From contig JAEVZK010000058.1 in the NCBI GenBank assembly GCA_023392285.1, positions 1 through 27,112 of the forward strand: a stretch of 27,112 bases of DNA, given 5' to 3'. How positions within the stretch are numbered: position 1 is the first letter of the stretch; every line of letters begins with the position of its first letter. Shown here piece by piece: positions 23,091 through 27,112 of the stretch. Under the pieces are notes generated by a model. That model worked only from the letters and a program-made list of their open reading frames with translations. It did no database searches and was not told where the DNA came from. Source of the DNA: Armatimonadota bacterium. Lineage in GTDB: Bacteria; Armatimonadota; Fimbriimonadia; Fimbriimonadales; Fimbriimonadaceae. The position numbers and the translations under genes are program-made.

Positions 23091-23978
23091 TCAGCATGGC
23101 GCTTCCCGCAAGAGACGGGCCGTCTCGTCCCTTGATATGCCTTGATACTTAAGCATATCGCCTAGCTCATAGCCATCCACCCAGTCGAGAATCGGCAAGA
23201 GTAAATGTTCTGGTCCCAGGTTTTGTCCATCGGGAACGACTGCCGACGAGAGTAGCCGCGGAAGAAGCTCTGGATACGCTCTTCGAGGCCCCCGTTCGGC
23301 GTAGCGCTTGATTTCCTCTAAGAGGAGGTTCTGGAGCTGTTCAGGGTTTGAGACCTGAGCCCGAATAATCTGGGCCGCCCGTCCATCGCCAGCGAGCATG
23401 CATAGCAGAAGGTGTTCGCAAAGGCATGCACCCTGCAGAAATTTGCCAGCCCAATCCCCTTCGTTGTTCCCGTTTACAAGCGAAGGCGGCTGTTTTCTCA
23501 CCTTCGCCAGGACTGATCGGATGATCGAGTTGGGGGTCTTCTCGCTCGAATCTCGTCTTTCCTCGCGAGGCATCTTACGTATCGCTTGCAAGACAGCTTC
23601 ACAGTCGCTCCTCACTTCCAGAGGCGGCTTCTTCTGCAGCTTCATGATGCCGACCAGAAGATGTTCGGTTCCAATCCGACCCTCATTTAAGTCGGTCGCT
23701 GCCTGAAGGGCATACTCGAGCACCTCTTTGGATCGGCTTGAGAGTGTGATGCCCGGTTGCGGATCGTCTCGTCCCTCCCCCGATTCGCCCGGGAGCTGCC
23801 CGAGAAGTAAGTTGAAGTCCAGGTCCAAGTTTGATAGGATCTGGCGAGCCACCGTGGACTCGCGTGTGATGCCGACGAGTAGGTCACCAGGAGTCACAGA
23901 GCGCCGATGCCCAAGCTGCGCCTCTTTCTGCGCATAAAGCATCGCCTTTTTTGCCGCCCTATTCAAACGGTGCCACAC
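23091..23978 (-). CDS. stand-alone Clp N-domain protein, two Clp-repeat modules without AAA ATPase
   Basis: This 295-aa soluble protein contains four Clp half-repeats and no Walker motifs. The first module has VTPGDLLVGITRESTVARQI (28-47) and RIGTEHLLVGIMK (101-113), the second CLCEHLLLCMLAGDGRAAQI (185-204) and LGPEHLLLPILD (254-265). Its N-terminus, MWHRLNRAAKKAMLYAQKEA, lines up with the start of ClpC/ClpB N-domains, which supports the GTG start at 23978. In ClpA/B/C these domains bind substrates and adaptors. A protein made only of them could act as an adaptor, a decoy or a ClpC-type substrate receptor; this is inference. The residue 120-150 linker is polar. It is divergent from the exported protein at 24144. 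Confidence 0.83.
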   Translation of the reverse strand: MWHRLNRAAKKAMLYAQKEAQLGHRRSVTPGDLLVGITRESTVARQILSNLDLDFNLLLGQLPGESGEGRDDPQPGITLSSRSKEVLEYALQAATDLNEGRIGTEHLLVGIMKLQKKPPLEVRSDCEAVLQAIRKMPREERRDSSEKTPNSIIRSVLAKVRKQPPSLVNGNNEGDWAGKFLQGACLCEHLLLCMLAGDGRAAQIIRAQVSNPEQLQNLLLEEIKRYAERGPRRAYPELLPRLLSSAVVPDGQNLGPEHLLLPILDWVDGYELGDMLKYQGISRDETARLLREAPC

Positions 23979-24143
23979 ATGCCAAGTCTAATCCAAACCG
24001 GTCCGCGAGGAATCTTGCGGGTCCTAAGACTTTCGGTCTGGGCTGGGCCGTCTGGCCCTGCCGGTTTTTACGCTTTGGGAAACAATTCTCCCTCGGTGCC
24101 AAGGGGTCACCGGCCGCAGTTGCGGTCCACGGAGGAAGTAGAA
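23979..24143. promoter_or_regulatory. divergent spacer with leader hairpin and strong ribosome binding site
   Basis: The spacer serves the leftward Clp-N gene and the rightward exported-protein gene. A GGGCC-GTCT-GGCCC hairpin lies at 24045-24058, followed by TGCCGGTTTTT. A CCGCA-GT-TGCGG hairpin at 24114-24125 stands just before GGAGGAAG (24131-24138), which is spaced 5-8 bases from the GTG at 24144. The first could be a weak attenuator. No clear promoter hexamers are seen. Confidence 0.3.
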
Positions 24144-25925
24144 GTGAAAGGAAAGACAATCTCAATCGCAATCGCGGCAGTTTTCGCCATCGGAATCGTC
24201 TCTGCCCAGAAGACCAAGCCGGCCACAAAGCCGGCACCGCAGAAGCCAGCGGCGCAGAAAGAACCCGGCCGCATTGTTCTCGGGACGAACCAGCTCGCCG
24301 GCGATCAAGGCAAGTTCAACCTGACCTATACGATCGGTCAGCGAAACTTCACGAACGTCACGCTGCTCGACGCGAAGTTTTCGGTCGAGCGGTTTGTGAT
24401 GGGCAATCAGGTGATCGCTCCAGACCGCAATCAGAAGGTGCTGATTCTCACCTACACTGTGCAAAATCCAAACAATGAAATCACCGGCTATGGCGGACGT
24501 ACGCTTAGCTTTACCGCGATCGATCAAGAAGACGTCAACCACGAAGCGGGCTCTACCGTAACCCAGAAGAGCGTGGGCGAGCCGCTCAATATCCAGCTCA
24601 AGCCAGCTCAGAAGATCACCTGCCAAACCGCTATCTTAGTTCCTGCAAAGGGTACGGTTCCGAAGCTGATGGTGCAGCACGAATCGGGTGGAGCCGTGCT
24701 GCGCTACGATTTGCGCGAAGTCTTGAAGCCGCTCGATGCCCCCTTCGCCGGTGAAGGATTCGACGCTTTGCCGGTCGTAAAGCCGACCGCTGTAGACCAG
24801 TACGTGCCAATGATGCTGTTTGATCTGAAATATGAGTCGAACGCCTTCGTGGAGAAGAAGCTGGGGCCGACCACCATTTCAGACGACAAAGTCTTCTTCC
24901 TTCCAAAAATCACGGTTCACAATGCCACCAAGGCGCGCCAGTACCTGAAGATGGAAGGTGAGGCGATCACCGAAGATGGTGATCGCTATCCGCTCACTGC
25001 GCTGTACAAGGCAAGCTCGGAAGAGCATTTCAGCGGCTATCTCGACGCGGATCAGGAGAACACCATCCGCCCCGTCATCGTGGTGCCAAAGAAGGCGAAG
25101 CTGACCGGCATCCGCCTATGGGAAACCACTGGCGGCGTCTCGCGAAGCTACCAATATCCAGTCGATGCACAGTTCACGAAAGCCGAAACGACGCAGACAT
25201 CGACTTCTTCGAACGAACCGGCCATCACCGGTCTTCAAGCCGACGAATACACCAGCATCTTCAAGGATTCGAAGGGAAATCAAGCGATGCAAATCGCCTA
25301 TTTGCAAACCACCACCGGCGATAAGAAATCCACCGAAGTCTTCGTTGGCTCGCAGAAGGCGCTGCTTGTTCACGACAGTTCAGGGGTTACGTTGAGCATT
25401 CCTGCCACTGGTGAAGTGCTCCACGCACCCAAGGCACAAGGCAAGGAGCCGGAAACCTCGCTCAACTACTATTCGCTTGCCTACGCCAATGCGGCGGCGC
25501 CAAAGCCGAAGAAGAAGAATGTGCTCGGCCAGATTGCTGGCAACATTCTCGGGAACGCCGCCTCGGGCCTCGGTCAGCAGCTCGTCTCCGGGGCGGTTCT
25601 CTCGGGTTTCGGCCAAGCGTCCATGCCGGCCGTGATCAACGCCGGAGTGCAAAGCCAGGTGCAGGGATATGCAGTGCATTCTCTTGCTTCCCAACTGGGT
25701 CGCGCCGTCCTGACCAGCGCGCAGCCAGTGGATGGCAATGGGCCAGAGCAGGTTGAGGCGAACGTAACCGTCGATAAGTCCGTCTACGTGCAGACCAACT
25801 ACAAAGGCAAGAAAGCCGTGTCGGACCAGGAATTCGCCGTTGATGCGGCAAAAGCCCGACAGGTGAACGCGACCGATCTATACAAGCGATTCGCCGACTT
25901 TATGGCACAGGGCTTACCCAAGTAA
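24144..25925 (+). CDS. large exported protein with two beta-sandwich-like domains and Gly/Ala-rich segment
   Basis: The start GTG 24144 is set by the GGAGGAAG ribosome binding site and by a signal peptide (MKGKTISIAIAAVFAIGIVS, cleavage near SAQ). The longer open frame to 23907 lies over the divergent Clp-N gene and the spacer. A Lys/Pro/Ala linker (22-40) precedes two beta-rich domains. The first is about 45-195 with VLILTYTVQNPNNEITG and KPAQKITCQTAILVPAKG, the second about 215-340 with FLPKITVHNATKARQ and NTIRPVIVVPKKAKLTG. This strand order resembles DUF4352-like immunoglobulin folds, but I am unsure. A hydrophobic Gly/Ala-rich stretch at about 458-500 (GQIAGNILGNAASGLGQQLV) resembles a glycine zipper that could insert into or associate with membrane. 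Function is unknown. A strong terminator follows 26 bases after the stop. Confidence 0.75.
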   Translation: MKGKTISIAIAAVFAIGIVSAQKTKPATKPAPQKPAAQKEPGRIVLGTNQLAGDQGKFNLTYTIGQRNFTNVTLLDAKFSVERFVMGNQVIAPDRNQKVLILTYTVQNPNNEITGYGGRTLSFTAIDQEDVNHEAGSTVTQKSVGEPLNIQLKPAQKITCQTAILVPAKGTVPKLMVQHESGGAVLRYDLREVLKPLDAPFAGEGFDALPVVKPTAVDQYVPMMLFDLKYESNAFVEKKLGPTTISDDKVFFLPKITVHNATKARQYLKMEGEAITEDGDRYPLTALYKASSEEHFSGYLDADQENTIRPVIVVPKKAKLTGIRLWETTGGVSRSYQYPVDAQFTKAETTQTSTSSNEPAITGLQADEYTSIFKDSKGNQAMQIAYLQTTTGDKKSTEVFVGSQKALLVHDSSGVTLSIPATGEVLHAPKAQGKEPETSLNYYSLAYANAAAPKPKKKNVLGQIAGNILGNAASGLGQQLVSGAVLSGFGQASMPAVINAGVQSQVQGYAVHSLASQLGRAVLTSAQPVDGNGPEQVEANVTVDKSVYVQTNYKGKKAVSDQEFAVDAAKARQVNATDLYKRFADFMAQGLPK

Positions 25926-25951
25926 ATCTCCTTGTAGAGAGGCCCGCAAGC

Positions 25952-25994
25952 GGGGATGACGCGTCCAGATGGTTCGTCATCCCCTTTTTGTTTT
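25952..25994 (+). terminator. intrinsic terminator with T-tract
   Basis: A 10-bp perfect stem (GGGGATGACG at 25952-25961, CGTCATCCCC at 25975-25984) with a 13-nt loop is followed by TTTTTGTTTT. It ends the transcript of the exported-protein gene. The stem shares its core GGGATGAC/GTCATCCC with the repeat at 15324-15366. The opposite side has no T-tract, so it does not obviously terminate the convergent PrpD-family gene. Confidence 0.85.
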
Positions 25995-26003
25995 GATCAA
26001 GGG

Positions 26004-27112
26004 TTAAGGAGCAATCTTGAAGTCGTAGATCGACTGCATTCCGGCAGCGTCCGCGCTGCCGATGCTCTCTAGGCGATCGATCGTCGCGGACCGCTCCGCC
26101 TCGCTGGAGGCAGCCAACCCACCCAGAAGCTCGAACTTGGTTCGCAAGATGCCATGGAGATCGGCGGTGGTATTGCGCGCATGGCCAGCCGGAAACATCA
26201 CGAGCCCCGAATCGAAGGTGTCGTCCTTCTGGTCCGCGATGTAGACCGAAGTCGGAATGCCCTCCGGATATTTGAGGTCGTATTCCTCACCGCCATGCTC
26301 GAACTCGATGAGCGCCATCAATTCCCGCGTCTTCTCGTCGGCGAGAGCGGCATCGGAGTAATCGTGAGGGGTCAGCATTAATTGCTTCCAGATTCGGTCC
26401 GTCCCCGTGCCAGCGGCGAGTTCCGCACGGCTATCGATCGCCTTCTTTAGGAGCCTGCTGACGATAAACACCATCGAGTGATCGGCACTTTGACGAGTCT
26501 TCGGATCACGCTTTGCCGGGTCACCGATGATTCCGAAGGCTGGTTCGTAAGCTTTGATCAAGATGCGCTTGATCGCTCCCGGCTCCAGCAGTTGGGGCTG
26601 CGAGTCGATCAGGTTGATCAGGCCCTGCAGGGCTCCGGCAGATTGGTGCTCATACAGGCCAAGCTTGAAGTGCATTCCCATTACCGCGAAGTCGTCTCCC
26701 GAATGCGAAAGCACCAGATCGAATGGCGAGGTGCCGTTCGTCTTCTCGAACTGACGAAACAGGGCTTCTGGGTTTCGGAAAATATCCCGTGGGCCAAGGA
26801 AGCCAGCCATCGAGCGCTTCATTGAGAGGATGGCCGCCTCCGTTGAAATTGCCGCGGACGCGCCCTTCGAGTCGCTCAGCTGCTTGCCTGCACGGATGGC
26901 ACGCCAAGGCACGTAATGGGCAACTGTCATCCCGATGGCGCTCTCGATCTGCTCTGCCGATGCGCCCATCAGGGCTCCATACACAGCAGCCGAAGCGATT
27001 GCGCCATGGACCACATGGTCGATCTTGTAAGTCTTGAGGGAGAAGACTTCGGCAAGGCGCCCTCGTATTTCGTCGAGCAGCACCATGGCTCGAAGAGCGG
27101 TGGCACCGTCAA
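26004..27112 (-). CDS. prpD: MmgE/PrpD family protein (probable 2-methylcitrate dehydratase), 5' end missing
   Basis: This enzyme belongs to the family of 2-methylcitrate dehydratase, which in the methylcitrate cycle makes 2-methyl-cis-aconitate from propionyl-CoA-derived methylcitrate. Recognisable segments are KIDHVVHGAIASAAVYGALM, AHYVPWRAIRAGKQLSDSKG, ILIKAYEPAFGIIGDPAKRD, RQSADHSMVFIVSRLL and a short C-terminal domain. The wording AHYVPWRAIRAGKQLSDSKG, with an Asp-Ser-Lys run, fits PrpD better than generic MmgE relatives. The frame stays open past the ATG at 27084-27086 to the window edge (codons DGATALRA before it), so the true start lies beyond base 27112 and about 100 or more residues are missing from the usual 480. 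Other MmgE/PrpD enzymes (such as cis-aconitate decarboxylase) cannot be excluded without prpB/prpC context. Confidence 0.82.
   Translation of the reverse strand, partial: DGATALRAMVLLDEIRGRLAEVFSLKTYKIDHVVHGAIASAAVYGALMGASAEQIESAIGMTVAHYVPWRAIRAGKQLSDSKGASAAISTEAAILSMKRSMAGFLGPRDIFRNPEALFRQFEKTNGTSPFDLVLSHSGDDFAVMGMHFKLGLYEHQSAGALQGLINLIDSQPQLLEPGAIKRILIKAYEPAFGIIGDPAKRDPKTRQSADHSMVFIVSRLLKKAIDSRAELAAGTGTDRIWKQLMLTPHDYSDAALADEKTRELMALIEFEHGGEEYDLKYPEGIPTSVYIADQKDDTFDSGLVMFPAGHARNTTADLHGILRTKFELLGGLAASSEAERSATIDRLESIGSADAAGMQSIYDFKIAP

Noticed and set aside
23907..24143. N-terminal extension of the exported protein at 24144
   Set aside because: The extension overlaps the divergent Clp-N gene, buries the signal peptide and ignores the strong GGAGGAAG site before GTG 24144.
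1..27112. CRISPR array, tRNA, rRNA, IS element or prophage
   Set aside because: No regularly spaced direct repeats, cloverleaf with CCA-type end, rRNA-like block, transposase or integrase motif was recognised on either strand. A covariance-model and IS search would be needed to be certain.

Overview
The window looks like chromosomal DNA of a free-living, Gram-negative-type environmental bacterium. I infer this from the Wzx/Wzy-type surface polysaccharide genes, the many exported proteins, the sorbosone-dehydrogenase-like propeller enzyme and the moderately high G+C. Several genes start at GTG or TTG, and some lack an obvious Shine-Dalgarno sequence. The gene content and the ENAAPLY-type membrane-anchored hypothetical proteins suggest Armatimonadota (Fimbriimonas-like), Planctomycetota or Acidobacteriota. 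I cannot fix the phylum from sequence alone. I recognised no rRNA, tRNA, insertion sequence, integrase, phage gene or CRISPR array.

Layout. (1) 1-3410, plus strand: three overlapping genes for hydroxyproline breakdown, namely a proline racemase/4-hydroxyproline epimerase (cut by the left edge), an FAD-dependent D-amino acid/D-hydroxyproline dehydrogenase, and an alpha-ketoglutarate-semialdehyde dehydrogenase. A 13-bp-stem hairpin ends this unit. (2) 3469-13413: an exopolysaccharide/O-antigen-type locus. It holds an exported GH50-agarase-like hydrolase (minus), an exported clan GH-A glycosidase with a GT4 glycosyltransferase (plus), and a convergent minus-strand operon. That operon reads wzx-like flippase, a 50-codon coupled small ORF, Wzy/WaaL-like polymerase or ligase, GT2, then a GT-C membrane glycosyltransferase. 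(3) 13732-17214, plus strand: a TfoX N-domain protein, two tandem paralogous membrane-anchored proteins of unknown function, and an Ogt-type DNA repair methyltransferase. (4) 17202-20671, minus strand: a sorbosone-dehydrogenase-like enzyme and an exported VIT-VWA protein. (5) 20790-25925: an exported ankyrin-repeat protein, a COG2521-like methyltransferase, a stand-alone Clp-N protein (minus), and a large exported protein with two beta-sandwich-like domains and a Gly/Ala-rich hydrophobic segment. (6) 26004 to the right edge, minus strand: an MmgE/PrpD family protein cut by the edge.

How the parts fit. Region 1 would convert trans-4-hydroxy-L-proline to alpha-ketoglutarate if the missing deaminase lies just upstream. 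Region 2 would assemble, flip and polymerise a lipid-linked glycan. The two exported hydrolases may trim or recycle that glycan, or attack a related external polymer. No initiating phosphoglycosyl transferase, chain-length regulator or outer-membrane exporter is visible, so the glycan machinery is incomplete here. Regions 3-5 are mostly poorly characterised genes. The most notable items are the hidden 50-aa ORF, the Clp-N-only protein, the tandem membrane paralogs, and a hairpin motif (GGGATGAC with GTCATCCC) that occurs twice between genes.
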